Below, in pieces: positions 51,306-60,922 of a stretch of DNA of 64,000 nt. Made by a program: the position numbers and the translations under genes. Source of the stretch: JBBRQP01 sp038226175 (GTDB lineage: Bacteria; Cyanobacteriota; Cyanobacteriia; Gloeobacterales; Anthocerotibacteraceae); the NCBI GenBank assembly GCA_038226175.1, contig JBBRQP010000002.1, positions 1-64,000 of the forward strand. The letters are read 5' to 3'. The notes under the pieces are model-generated. The model worked only from the letters and a program-made list of their open reading frames with translations, was not told where the DNA came from and did not search any database. The number at the start of each line of letters is the position of its first letter. Positions within the stretch are counted from its first letter, which is position 1.

Positions 51306-53705
51306 CTACAAATGCAGCGGATCAATATCTACCCGACAACTAACCCCTTTCACACCGTGACGACTGGCTAATAACGGCTGTAAAAGCGGTTGCGGGGCGA
51401 TATTCAGGGGCAACTTCCAGAGAACTTGCCAACGGTAAGATTGGCGTAATTTAGGAATCAGAGCCGGAGCAGGGCCGAGGACTTCACCAGCTAATTGACC
51501 CAATTGCTCAGCCCAAAACTGTGCTGTCGCCCGTACTATAGTCTCATCCATGCCCTGCCATAAAAAGCTAACCAAACGACCAAAGGGCGGATAGCCCAAT
51601 TCCTCACGGCATTCGAGTTCGGGCAAAGTAAAGGCGAGATAATCTTGACGAGCAGCGGCGATCACCACCGGATGATCCGGAGCATAGGTTTGTAAAATCA
51701 CTTCACCCGCCACTGCACCGCGTCCACTGCGTCCTGCGACTTGCGTCATCAGTTGAAATGCCCGTTCTGGACACCGAAAATCAGGCAAATGTAACAGACT
51801 ATCCGCGGCCAAAATTCCCACTAGGGTCACCTGCGGTACATCTAAACCCTTCGTCAACATCTGTGTTCCAATCAAAACATCGGCTTCACCTTGGCTAAAT
51901 TGCTCCAAAATCTGACGGTGCGCCCCCTTACGTTGGGTTGTATCTTGGTCAAAGCGTAAGATACGCAGTTCAGGAAAAAGCTCTAATACCGCACTGGCAA
52001 TGCGCTGTGTCCCTGTCCCGAAATAACGGAAATGCGGCGACTGGCAAGAGGGACAAACCTGTTGCAGCTCAGTCTGAGTGTAATGACAATGATGACAGCG
52101 CAAAATCCGGTCGGTTGCATGATAAGTCAAAGAGACCGCGCAATGGGGACAGGTCAAAACCTCACCGCAATTACGACAGAGGATAAAGGTATGAAAGCCC
52201 CGGCGATTGAGAAATAAGATTGCTTGCTCGCCACGCTCGATAGTTTGTGCCAGGGCGGTCTGCAAGGCACGCGATAGGGGAGAAAAAACTCCCGCTGTTA
52301 ACTCCGCACGCATATCCACAACTTGGACTTGGGCTAAGCCTTGACCACCCACCCGTTCGCTCAACTGAGCTAGCTGAAATTGGGCCGTTTGGGTTGCCCG
52401 AAAACTCTCTAAAGCTGGCGTTGCCGAGCCGAGAAGCAGTGGACAGCCCTCGATTTGACTACGCCACTGCGCCACAGTACGGGCGTGATAGGCCGGAGCT
52501 GGGGTGTCTTGTTTGTAGGACGTGTCATGTTCTTCATCTAGAATAATCAACCCTAACTGCGGTAAAGGCGCAAAAACCGCCGAACGGGTACCCACCACGA
52601 CCTGCGCTTCTCCTGCCAACATTTGCCGCCAGCTATCGAACCGGTCTCCAGCCGCAAGCGCGGAATGATAAACCCAGACTTTTCCGGGAAACCGCGCCCG
52701 AAAACGGTTTGTTAATTGGGGGGTCAAGCCGATCTCAGGAACCAACACCAGGGCAGATTTTCCCTGCGCCAATACCGGGGCAATTGCTTGCAGATAAACT
52801 TCGGTTTTACCTGATCCGGTCACGCCCCACAGTAAGAGCGTTTCGCCACGGGCTAAGTGCTGAATTTGTTGGAGAGCTTGTGCTTGCGCTGAAGTAAGAG
52901 TTTTGGGCTGATCAGGCGTCATGGGTTGTTGGTCACCTGCTTCTCTGCGCAAAATCTCACGGTCTGATAGGGCAATCCAGCCTTGTTCGGCGAGCTTGAG
53001 CACGGTGGCTCTAGTGGTTGTTGCCTGTTCGATAAAGGCCGCCAAGGGCAATTCACCACCCAAATGACGGAGCGTTTGAATGAGTTTTTCTTGGCGCGTC
53101 GTGGCACCTGTAGCCAGCGGGTCGAGCAAGGTAATGAATGTTTGGACTTTAGGACGCGGTGGCGGTGGCGTGTGCAGGTAGCTGGTAGCCAGATTCTGAC
53201 GTTCTAGTTCGCGTAGAGTGCTTTCGAGATTGGGTATACGTTTTTGTAATTCCCGCCATGCTGCCTCGTGCCGCTGATAGGTAGCTAAGTGTTCCCATAG
53301 CTGTCGGGCTGGGGAACTAAGTTGGCTGGGGTCTCCCTCCTGGCGACGAATACGGCGTTGGGCGCGGGTCAAAACCCCCGGTGGTAAGGCACTTTGGACA
53401 ACCTGAATCAGCGGTGTGCAGTAGTAAGCAGCAATTTTTTCGAGTAGCTGCCAGTAGGCGACGGGTAAAAAACTACGATGTAAGATACTTGCGATAGCCT
53501 TAAGTTTGCGTTGCTCAGCGGGAGCCTCTACCTGCACGGTGACGACGATCCCGCCTAAAAATCTTCCGGCAAAGGGTACCCAAACCCCATCCCCTGGCTG
53601 AATCACCCCTTCCCAAGTGTAGGTAAATAAACGTTCATCGGTGGGGCAATCCACTAATACTTGCACAAATTGGACAGTCACAGCAGCACAGGTCAGGCTG
53701 TTCAA
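51306..53705 (-). CDS. priA: Primosomal replication-restart helicase PriA
   Basis: 799 residues. N-terminal 3' DNA-binding domain (FVQVLVDCPTDERLFTYTWE, PGDGVWVPFAGR), winged helix, then superfamily 2 helicase: LLWGVTGSGKTEVYLQAI (Walker A), LIILDEEHDTSYKQ (DEEH), LLGSATPALES, FLNRRGFHTFILCRNCGEVL, a zinc region with eight cysteines in CxxC pairs (CRNC, CPHC, CHHC, CPSC), and QMLTKGLDVPQVTLVGI, GRSGRG. It reloads the replisome at stalled forks. Start codon ATG; a 330-base non-coding gap lies upstream. Confidence 0.97.
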   Translation of the reverse strand: MNSLTCAAVTVQFVQVLVDCPTDERLFTYTWEGVIQPGDGVWVPFAGRFLGGIVVTVQVEAPAEQRKLKAIASILHRSFLPVAYWQLLEKIAAYYCTPLIQVVQSALPPGVLTRAQRRIRRQEGDPSQLSSPARQLWEHLATYQRHEAAWRELQKRIPNLESTLRELERQNLATSYLHTPPPPRPKVQTFITLLDPLATGATTRQEKLIQTLRHLGGELPLAAFIEQATTTRATVLKLAEQGWIALSDREILRREAGDQQPMTPDQPKTLTSAQAQALQQIQHLARGETLLLWGVTGSGKTEVYLQAIAPVLAQGKSALVLVPEIGLTPQLTNRFRARFPGKVWVYHSALAAGDRFDSWRQMLAGEAQVVVGTRSAVFAPLPQLGLIILDEEHDTSYKQDTPAPAYHARTVAQWRSQIEGCPLLLGSATPALESFRATQTAQFQLAQLSERVGGQGLAQVQVVDMRAELTAGVFSPLSRALQTALAQTIERGEQAILFLNRRGFHTFILCRNCGEVLTCPHCAVSLTYHATDRILRCHHCHYTQTELQQVCPSCQSPHFRYFGTGTQRIASAVLELFPELRILRFDQDTTQRKGAHRQILEQFSQGEADVLIGTQMLTKGLDVPQVTLVGILAADSLLHLPDFRCPERAFQLMTQVAGRSGRGAVAGEVILQTYAPDHPVVIAAARQDYLAFTLPELECREELGYPPFGRLVSFLWQGMDETIVRATAQFWAEQLGQLAGEVLGPAPALIPKLRQSYRWQVLWKLPLNIAPQPLLQPLLASRHGVKGVSCRVDIDPLHL

Positions 53706-54035
53706 TTATTACCCACAGCGGCGTAAAGCCCTTGAGGTCTGAGGCTATAAGTTACTATGACTAGTGAAAACTTTTGCATATTCCTACATCTTGCTTTCTT
53801 TATTGTGTTGATCTCGCTGCAAACACCTAGCTCATAGTCTGGGTAAGTAACTAGCTATGCGCACTCCCTAGTTATAAATTGAAAGCAACTGGATCTACAC
53901 AAAAGTAGAAGAACATACTATTTGGGGATTTATGGTTTTACTTGTAATGTTGATTGGAATATCAAGATACTAGATTATGATTTCTCACAGTAACTTACTT
54001 GGATTGAATAACCTAATGTTTACCTTTGGAGGTGG
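53706..54035. other. 330-base intergenic region between priA and a TPR gene
   Basis: No reading frame, tRNA or strong hairpin was seen. The only notable items are A/T-rich sequence with a promoter-like pair near its right end and a strong GGAGG ribosome-binding site just before 54036. Both flanking genes are read away from it, so it should contain both promoters. Confidence 0.5.
53950..53978 (+). promoter_or_regulatory. Candidate promoter for the TPR gene
   Basis: TTGATT (53950-53955), 17-base spacer, GATTAT (53973-53978), about 57 bases before the start codon. Both hexamers are imperfect. Confidence 0.3.
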
Positions 54036-54421
54036 ATGATGGACAAAAAAATGATGTTGGGTTTAGTCATGCTAGGGTTGCTTTCCTTCCCTGTGGTAGC
54101 TCAGCAAACTAATAGCAAAACAACATTGACCCAGACACAACGTAGAGAAGCACAGACTCATCTCACACAATCGCAGATTCTGATGGCTAGAGATAATGAC
54201 TTATATGGTGCTCAAGACGAGTTAAATATGGCTTTGGAGATTGCTCCTCAAGAACCTATTCTTTACCTTTCCTTAGCAACAGTTTTCTACAATATGCACG
54301 AAACAGATTCGGCAATCACTAATCTGCGCATAGCCCAAAACTGTTTCGAGAACAAGGTAAGCCTGATAAAGCAGATGCCTTGGAGGAGGAAATTAAAAAT
54401 TTTACTATCCGGAAATATTGA
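54036..54421 (+). pseudogene. Small exported TPR protein with an apparent one-base frameshift
   Basis: A strong ribosome-binding site (TTGGAGGTGG) precedes ATG. Frame 1 gives a signal peptide (MLGLVMLGLLSFPVVAQ) and a TPR unit (LNMALEIAPQEPILYLSLAT, DSAITNLRIAQN). After about residue 101 this frame turns into non-TPR sequence antisense to mfd and runs to 54581. If one A is added to the AAAA run at 54337-54340, the reading continues KLFREQGKPDKADALEEEIK, NFTIRKY and stops at 54421, exactly as a TPR end should and before mfd begins. So the gene is either frameshifted or carries a homopolymer sequencing error. Function unknown. Confidence 0.7.
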
Positions 54422-54446
54422 TGGATTAGTGGGACTAAGACACCCC

Positions 54447-57400
54447 TCAAAAACCCACCACTTCCAACTGCCCAAGCCAAGTGATCAGCGATTCGAGCTG
54501 CACATCAGATTTGACGAGACCGAGTCCTTTGACCGTTATTTTGCCGGGTTGATGAACAAAGCGCGGTCGAATCGTATTTGATAAGGACGAACTAACTTTT
54601 TCCCAGGCCGGGGCTGCCATTTGTGTCTCAAGAACCACACTGCTGCTCTCAGTACGAATCCGCGAAATACCGACATTTTTGGCCAAAAACTTAACTTGTA
54701 TAATCCTAAATAGTTGTAAAACTGAGCTAGGAATCACCCCAAAACGATCCGTCCATTCTTGTTTTAATTGATCGAGTTCATTAATATTAGTAATCGCTGC
54801 TAACTGTCGATAGGCGGACATTTTTTCTTCGGTATCGGCAATATAAGTTGTGGGAATAAACGCCGTCAAATTGAGGTCAACTTGGGTATCATCGACCGCC
54901 GGGATTTCCTGACCACGAATTTCTTGAATCGCTTCTTCAAGCATTTCCATATATAGATCAAAGCCAATCGACTGCATTTGACCTGATTGTTCGGCACCCA
55001 ATAAATTACCTGAGCCGCGAATCTCTAAATCTCGCATTGCCAACTGATAGCCTGACCCGAGCTGAGAAAACTCTTGAATCGCCCGTAATCGCTTACGGGC
55101 TGTATCCGTCAAGCCATCTTCATGACGATAAAAAAGCCACGCATAGGCTTGAGTCCCTGAGCGACCCACCCGACCGCGTAGTTGATAAAGCTGCGATAGA
55201 CCAAACTGATGGGCATTTTCGACCAAAATCGTATTCACCCGGGGAATATCTAAACCTGATTCGATAATCGTCGTACAGACTAAAACATCAAACTCACCTT
55301 CGGCAAAGGCCAGCATGGTCGCTTCTAACTCGTTATCTTCCATCTGACCGTGGCCTAGGGCAATCCGCGCCGAAGGCACTAGTTCACGAATTTTGGCTAC
55401 GACTTCTTCGATACCATCGACGCGGTTATACACATAAAAAATCTGTCCACCCCGTTCAAGTTCTTGGGTAATAGCAGTACGAATAGCTTCAGGATTATAA
55501 GCACTCAGATGGGTTTTAATCGGGCGACGTGAAGGAGGTGGCGTAGTAATTAAGCTCATTTCGCGTACGCCTGAGAGTGCCATATACAGCGTCCTCGGAA
55601 TCGGCGTTGCCGTCAGGGTTAGTACATCTACTTTGGCCTTAAACTGTTTGATTTTTTCCTTTTGTGCTACACCAAAACGTTGTTCTTCATCGATAACTAG
55701 TAAACCTAAGTCTTTAAATTTGACCTCTTGGCCTAATAGTTGATGGGTACCAATTACCAAGTCTAGTTCACCTTTTTTTAGTTGTTCTAATAATTCTTTT
55801 CTTTCGCTAGCCGAGCGGAAACGATTGAGTAAGCCTAACCGAATCGGATAAGGCGCAAAGCGATCTTTGAAAGTATGATAGTGCTGCTGAGTAAGAATCG
55901 TTGTTGGGGCAAGTACAGCACATTGCTTACCACTGACGAGAGCCTTAAAGACGGCTCGAATGGCGACTTCTGTTTTGCCAAAGCCCACATCGCCACACAC
56001 CAGACGATCCATAGGACGGGCTGATTCCATATCCCGCTTGACCTGTTCAATGGCTAACTTTTGGTCAGGGGTCGGCTCATAGGGAAATGAATCCTCCATC
56101 TCTTGCTGCCAAGGCTGATCTAAAGGAAAAGTAAAGCCAGTTTCTTGAGCGCGCCGCGCATAGAGTTCGAGTAAGTCAAAGGCAATCTTTTTAATAGATT
56201 TCTTAACTTTTTCGCGGGTGCGTTCCCAACTTTTACTCGATAGCTTAGAAAGAGTTGGTTGACCTTTACCTTCACTGGTTCGCCAACGACTCAAAGCATT
56301 CATTTGGTCAGCATTGATACGTAATAGTCCATCTTCATATTGCAGGGTTAAGCATTCGCGCAATTGTCCGCCGATTTCTTGATCTTCTAAACGTACAAAA
56401 CGTCCAATCCCATGTTGGCGATGAACGACAAAATCGCCGGGTTTGAGTTTTTGTAAATCAACTTGTTTAGAAGCGGCGCGACGGCGTTTACGAATGTAGG
56501 TCGGCGTCGTAAGACTATGTTGCCCAAAAAACTCACGATCCGTAATAATCGCAATTCGTAAGGTCGATAAAATTTGTCCTTCAAAATCAGCTAACCCTGA
56601 ATACTTAACTGCTACGGGAGTTTTATCATCAATCAAACGATTAAATGTTGGATAATCCTGCGGATTAGGCACAAATTGCGCCGGACAGTCATGTTCTTGT
56701 AATAGGGAAACAGTCCGCGTCGGTTGCGCCGAAACCAACCAGCACATAAAGCCCTGTTGCCGTAAATCCTTAATAATTTTAGCCATTGCCCCAAACTGAT
56801 GGGGTATCGTCAACAAACTACGCCCACCCAGTTGACCTGCAGCCTCACTATTACCGACAAATTCAGTTAACATAACCTGAGAAAATTGGCTAAGTTGCTG
56901 CTGGATCAGTACAAATGAATGATGAAGTTTAGGCAGAAAAATCTCAGCACCCAAGTGTAAAGCTTGCCATTTCTCTTGAGCATTAGCGACCCAACGTTCA
57001 CAGTGAGCGGTACAGGCTTCTAGGTCATCGATGGCAACGAGCGTATTAGTGGGTAAATAATCTAATAAAGACGCTGGTTGTGCAAAGGCTAAGCCAAGCC
57101 ACTGTCGCCAACCTTCAGGAACTTGGCCTTCTTGAATAGATTTTTGGTAACTCTCTTGCAAAAAACTAGGTATACGTTCTGGTGTCAAAACCTGTTGCAA
57201 GATGGGTAAAATCACCGCTCCAAAACTAACAGGTGTCAGGTCAGCTTGGGGTACGGCATCAAGGGAACGCTGGGTCGCTGGGTCAAATTCTCGAATCCGT
57301 TCTAACTCGTCGCCAAACCACTCCAACCGCAAGGGCATCTCAGCGGCAACCGGAAACACATCCAAAATATCGCCCCGTCGGGCAAATTCGCCCTCACGCT

Positions 57401-57908
57401 CCACACTACTGACCCGGCGATAGCCCAATTGCACCAGCCGCGTTGCTAATTCACCAATGGCCTGACGATCCCCAGTAGTTAAGCGTTGACAGTAAGGCTG
57501 AAAAACTTCAACAGGCGGCAAATGTGGCTGCAAGGCTCGATCAGTGGTCACAATCGCCCAATTTGTGGCGCCATTGGCGAGTAAAGCTAAGACTTGTAGT
57601 TGTCCCCAAGCCAGTTCCTCTTCGGGATCAAAAGGTTCATAGGGCGAGGTTTCGGCAGTGGGATAGAGATTAACGACGGGCCAATCTAGGGTTTCGAGAT
57701 AGCTACACCAGCGGGTGGCTTCTTCGAGCGTTGGACAAACCACCAGCAACGGCTGCTTCAGGTCATGGGCCAAAGCGGATAGTGCCACGGCTCGCCCTAG
57801 GCGATTGGCTCCGCGCAGAGCAGTTTTACCCTGTTTACGTACTTGCCCTGCCAGTTCGGTGATGAAATTTGCCTGCTGTACCTGCCGAACTAACGCATTT
57901 AATGTCAT
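54447..57908 (-). CDS. mfd: Transcription-repair coupling factor Mfd
   Basis: 1153 residues. UvrB-homology region at the N-terminus (FDPEEELAWGQLQVLALL, RRGDILDVFP), RNA-polymerase interaction domain (FVVHRQHGIGRFVRLEDQEI), then the RecG-like translocase: LVCGDVGFGKTEVAIRAVFK (Walker A), LLVIDEEQRFGVAQKEKIK, LTLTATPIPRTLYMALSG, VLVCTTIIESGLDIPRVNTI, QLYQLRGRVGRS. The C-terminal autoinhibitory domain is present (FIPTTYIADTEEKMSAYRQL). It removes RNA polymerase stalled at lesions and recruits UvrA. ATG start. Its 3' end is close to the frameshifted TPR gene. Confidence 0.97.
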   Translation of the reverse strand: MTLNALVRQVQQANFITELAGQVRKQGKTALRGANRLGRAVALSALAHDLKQPLLVVCPTLEEATRWCSYLETLDWPVVNLYPTAETSPYEPFDPEEELAWGQLQVLALLANGATNWAIVTTDRALQPHLPPVEVFQPYCQRLTTGDRQAIGELATRLVQLGYRRVSSVEREGEFARRGDILDVFPVAAEMPLRLEWFGDELERIREFDPATQRSLDAVPQADLTPVSFGAVILPILQQVLTPERIPSFLQESYQKSIQEGQVPEGWRQWLGLAFAQPASLLDYLPTNTLVAIDDLEACTAHCERWVANAQEKWQALHLGAEIFLPKLHHSFVLIQQQLSQFSQVMLTEFVGNSEAAGQLGGRSLLTIPHQFGAMAKIIKDLRQQGFMCWLVSAQPTRTVSLLQEHDCPAQFVPNPQDYPTFNRLIDDKTPVAVKYSGLADFEGQILSTLRIAIITDREFFGQHSLTTPTYIRKRRRAASKQVDLQKLKPGDFVVHRQHGIGRFVRLEDQEIGGQLRECLTLQYEDGLLRINADQMNALSRWRTSEGKGQPTLSKLSSKSWERTREKVKKSIKKIAFDLLELYARRAQETGFTFPLDQPWQQEMEDSFPYEPTPDQKLAIEQVKRDMESARPMDRLVCGDVGFGKTEVAIRAVFKALVSGKQCAVLAPTTILTQQHYHTFKDRFAPYPIRLGLLNRFRSASERKELLEQLKKGELDLVIGTHQLLGQEVKFKDLGLLVIDEEQRFGVAQKEKIKQFKAKVDVLTLTATPIPRTLYMALSGVREMSLITTPPPSRRPIKTHLSAYNPEAIRTAITQELERGGQIFYVYNRVDGIEEVVAKIRELVPSARIALGHGQMEDNELEATMLAFAEGEFDVLVCTTIIESGLDIPRVNTILVENAHQFGLSQLYQLRGRVGRSGTQAYAWLFYRHEDGLTDTARKRLRAIQEFSQLGSGYQLAMRDLEIRGSGNLLGAEQSGQMQSIGFDLYMEMLEEAIQEIRGQEIPAVDDTQVDLNLTAFIPTTYIADTEEKMSAYRQLAAITNINELDQLKQEWTDRFGVIPSSVLQLFRIIQVKFLAKNVGISRIRTESSSVVLETQMAAPAWEKVSSSLSNTIRPRFVHQPGKITVKGLGLVKSDVQLESLITWLGQLEVVGF

Positions 57909-58097
57909 GGGTCGTGAATCCTTAATCTTTTACTATTGTGCCGATTTTTACACGGTATTGTGCGTGACTAGGGAGGCTTTGGCTAATAAAAACATGAAAT
58001 ATTGGTAACAGGAAAATTCTGACCGTGATTTGGATAGAAAAGTCTTGACCTCATGGAAGATAAAAGTACTTAGATTGTAAATTTATACACCACGTAA

Positions 58098-59480
58098 TTA
58101 CACCCTTGCACTGTTATAGCGTTGCTTAAATACTTCCTGTTGATATTTATGATCAACAATCGGACGGGCATAGCCATAACGATGCAAATTTTTAGCGGTG
58201 ATCAGTTCTTGTGGTTCAGCTGAGGCTAACTGGGGTAGCCAACGGCGTACATAACTACCCTCGGGATCAAAGCGAGCCAGTTGGGTTTGTGGATTAAAAA
58301 TCCGTAGAGGTTTCGCATCTGTGCCGATAGATGCACTCCACTGCCAGCCGCCATTATTAGCCGCTAGATCCCCATCTACCAACTTTTGCATAAAATACTG
58401 CTCACCCCAACGCCAATCCAGTAGTAAGTCTTTGGTCAAAAAACTAGCTACCACCATCCGACAACGATTATGCATCCAACCCGTTTGATTGAGTTGTTGC
58501 ATAGCAGCATCTACCAATGGATAACCAGTTTCTCCACGACACCACTGCTCAAATCGCTCGCGATTATCATCAAAGATCAAGTTAGTAAACTTGCGTTGAT
58601 AGGGTTCTGTTTCGATATAAGGAAAATGATATAGCGTATATTTATAAAATTCGCGCCAGGCTAATTCCTGCTGCCAAACCCGCAAATTAGCCAGACTTTC
58701 CTCGCTGTGGGCATCAGCTTCGAGCTCGACGGTGCGCTCCCAAACCGTACGAATACCAATCGTGCCCATCCGCAAATGGGGACTGAGCTGTGATGTGCCA
58801 TCAACTGCGGGAAAATTGCGTTGGGTATTGTAACTAAATATCAGATAAGGATCACAGAAATCATCGAGTAAGGCCAGTGCCACATCTTCTCCTGCCGACA
58901 CCGCAGGCTGATCCGTAGCTAAGCCTAACTCAGCTAAGGTTGGTATTGGCTGACTTGGTAGCTCAGGTGTGCTGATATGTTCGGGAGCCGCAAAGGGATG
59001 GAGTTTGGGGTGGGTAAACCAATTGCGCCAGTAAGGGCCATAAACGCTATAAATCTTGCCCTGTTGGGAGAGGACGGCTCCCGGTTCGTGGAGCATGATT
59101 TCTTGGAAGCTTTCAACTGTTACGCCTCTTGGTTGTAGAAGTTCTAGAACCTTGGCATCCCGTTCACGAGCAAAGGGTTCGATATCACCATTAAAAAATA
59201 CCGCCCTAGCTTGGCACTCCTGCACCAATTCCTGTAAAACCTGCAGCGGATCACCCAAGCGCAGGATCAGTTTTCCCCCAATGGCTTGATATTTTTGCGC
59301 CAATACCTGCAAACTATCTAGCAAAAACTGCACGCGAATCGCCGCCGTATCAGGACGCTGCAAAATCGTCGGGTCAAGAATAAAAACCGGAACTATAGAC
59401 GCATCTTGCGCGACAGCTGCCGCTAGAGCTGGGTTATCTGCCAAACGCAGATCGCGACGATGCCAAACTAAAATGGTCAT
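58098..59480 (-). CDS. phr: Deoxyribodipyrimidine photolyase
   Basis: 460 residues. N-terminal antenna domain (TILVWHRRDLRLADNPALAA, VFFNGDIEPFARERDAKVLE) and FAD domain (YNTQRNFPAVDGTSQLSPHL, WQQELAWREFYKYTLYHFPY, GYPLVDAAMQQLNQTGWMHN, RCRMVVASFLTKDLLLDWRW, then NNGGWQWSASIGTDAKPLRI). The WxxELxWREFY and NGGWQW blocks and DAKPLRIFNP are those of class I CPD photolyases of the cyanobacterial type. It splits UV-induced pyrimidine dimers with blue light. It starts with ATG, eight bases after the TPR gene's stop codon on the same strand would-be order is reversed: the TPR gene lies upstream of neither and follows it. Confidence 0.95.
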   Translation of the reverse strand: MTILVWHRRDLRLADNPALAAAVAQDASIVPVFILDPTILQRPDTAAIRVQFLLDSLQVLAQKYQAIGGKLILRLGDPLQVLQELVQECQARAVFFNGDIEPFARERDAKVLELLQPRGVTVESFQEIMLHEPGAVLSQQGKIYSVYGPYWRNWFTHPKLHPFAAPEHISTPELPSQPIPTLAELGLATDQPAVSAGEDVALALLDDFCDPYLIFSYNTQRNFPAVDGTSQLSPHLRMGTIGIRTVWERTVELEADAHSEESLANLRVWQQELAWREFYKYTLYHFPYIETEPYQRKFTNLIFDDNRERFEQWCRGETGYPLVDAAMQQLNQTGWMHNRCRMVVASFLTKDLLLDWRWGEQYFMQKLVDGDLAANNGGWQWSASIGTDAKPLRIFNPQTQLARFDPEGSYVRRWLPQLASAEPQELITAKNLHRYGYARPIVDHKYQQEVFKQRYNSARV

Positions 59481-59488
59481 GCTGAAGG

Positions 59489-60109
59489 TTACTTTTTGGT
59501 GGGGTCAACTTTTGCTGGAGGATTAGTGGGCAAGGTCACAGGCGTTTGAACTTTTGAGAAGATCTCGGTGATCTGGGGTTTAAGCTCTGCTGAGGCTGCT
59601 GCCAGGGCTTGCAAATATTGAGCTTGGGCTGCTTGGGTCTGACCGCTCATTTTGAGGGTAACGGCTTTGCCCAAGAGAGCTGGGGCAAATTTAGGGTTAA
59701 TTTTAAGTAAGCCATCAAATTCTGCTAGAGCCTCAGGAATTTGCCCGGTCTGTTGGTATAACCGAGCAATCTCTAAAGTCGCACTGATACTAGCCTGGGG
59801 ATCGGTCGTATTGGCGCGCAGTTGTTTGTAAAGCGCGATTGCCGCTGGGATATTACCTTGCTTGAGACGAATATCAGCGAGTCCCGTTAGGGCATTGAAA
59901 TTATTGGGTTCACGCTTGAGTACCAGTGCAAAACCATCGGCTTGACGGCTCAATAATGTACTATCACCGCCTTTATCCGCGACCGGAGCGGTTGCGGGCT
60001 TGGTCGAGCTACCACCAATACTACTAATGAGTTGTAGCAAAGGTATCCCGGCAAAGGCCAAACCAATGAGGCCGATCACAATCCCCACAAAGACTTTTTG
60101 AAACTTCAC
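59489..60109 (-). CDS. Membrane-anchored TPR protein
   Basis: 206 residues. One N-terminal helix (VFVGIVIGLIGLAFAGIPLL), a serine/alanine-rich linker, then about four TPRs (FALVLKREPNNFNALTGLAD, IPAAIALYKQLRANTTDPQA, IPEALAEFDGLLKINPKFAP) and a proline/lysine tail. It is upstream of the photolyase gene on the same strand with only eight bases between them, so the two are probably co-transcribed. Its role is unknown; TPR anchors of this size in cyanobacteria often help assemble membrane complexes (general knowledge, not shown here). Confidence 0.8.
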   Translation of the reverse strand: MKFQKVFVGIVIGLIGLAFAGIPLLQLISSIGGSSTKPATAPVADKGGDSTLLSRQADGFALVLKREPNNFNALTGLADIRLKQGNIPAAIALYKQLRANTTDPQASISATLEIARLYQQTGQIPEALAEFDGLLKINPKFAPALLGKAVTLKMSGQTQAAQAQYLQALAAASAELKPQITEIFSKVQTPVTLPTNPPAKVDPTKK

Positions 60110-60164
60110 TAGGCTTCCTCAAGCGTAATGCACGTAGGGCAGTTAAAGGCTATACTCCAAGATT

Positions 60165-60884
60165 ATGACTCGGCTGACCTTTATGACCCCGAACGCGCTG
60201 TCTACTCTACTTCCGACGTTACTACAGGCCGCCGCCGAGCGTCCGTTTCCCGTCCCTTCTGAGGCGCTCCAGTACCGAGCCATTGGCCTAATTGAGGGAC
60301 GGTATTTGCCGGAAGCAGATCACATCACTAAGGGTAACATTGAGACGACAGACGGAGCTACGTTAGATGCTGTTCTATTAGGACGTGTCCTCAGCTTAGT
60401 CCGCAAACATCTAGACCTCAGCCAAAATCATCTATGGGTTGCTTACCCACGTACCCGTGAAAGTGGTGGTCTTCATGCTCAGATCGTGGGGGTCTGGTCA
60501 CCAGCTGGCGCACTTGCTGCCCCCCAAGCCCCTCCGGTTGCCCCAAATTATTTTTCAGTACGCGGTGAAGTTGTTTTTCAAGATAGCCAAGAAGGCTATG
60601 TCTTAGTTAAAATTCGCCAACAAAAAAAGAAGAAAAAACCCAGTAAAGCTTTTAAATTACGTTTAGAAGGTTTTATGCCTGATCAAGCACGGGGTAAATT
60701 TTGGGATTTTGAGGTCTATCGTCAAGATATCCGTTTAGAGATTACCGACGTTAGTTTTGTCGCTGCCGTGCCTAAAGCAGTAGGTCGTAAATCCCTGCGC
60801 CGCCCCGGTGCTACCTATGACCGAGTCTTCAAACCTAGTGGTAATGACAGCCTCCCCCGTCCGGTTCGCCCACCGCGTCCCTGA
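60165..60884 (+). CDS. Conserved hypothetical protein with basic C-terminus
   Basis: 239 residues. No signal or membrane helix. The N-terminal half (LQYRAIGLIEGRYLPEADHI, LLGRVLSLVRKHLDLSQNHL, WVAYPRTRESGGLHAQIVGV) and a second part (NYFSVRGEVVFQDSQEGYVL, VKIRQQKKKKK) look like two small beta domains; the RGEV...VKIRQ region recalls an OB-like or single-strand-binding fold but this is only an impression. The tail is rich in Lys, Arg and Pro, so nucleic-acid binding is plausible. I believe relatives occur across cyanobacteria. Start at ATG 60165 or 60183. Confidence 0.75.
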   Translation: MTRLTFMTPNALSTLLPTLLQAAAERPFPVPSEALQYRAIGLIEGRYLPEADHITKGNIETTDGATLDAVLLGRVLSLVRKHLDLSQNHLWVAYPRTRESGGLHAQIVGVWSPAGALAAPQAPPVAPNYFSVRGEVVFQDSQEGYVLVKIRQQKKKKKPSKAFKLRLEGFMPDQARGKFWDFEVYRQDIRLEITDVSFVAAVPKAVGRKSLRRPGATYDRVFKPSGNDSLPRPVRPPRP

Positions 60885-60922
60885 GGATGCCACAATAGAT
60901 TCTATAGATACTGGGACGCATC

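Noticed and set aside
54422..54581. C-terminal extension of the small TPR frame to 54581
   Set aside because: After the frameshift point it is out of frame, and past 54447 it is antisense to mfd.
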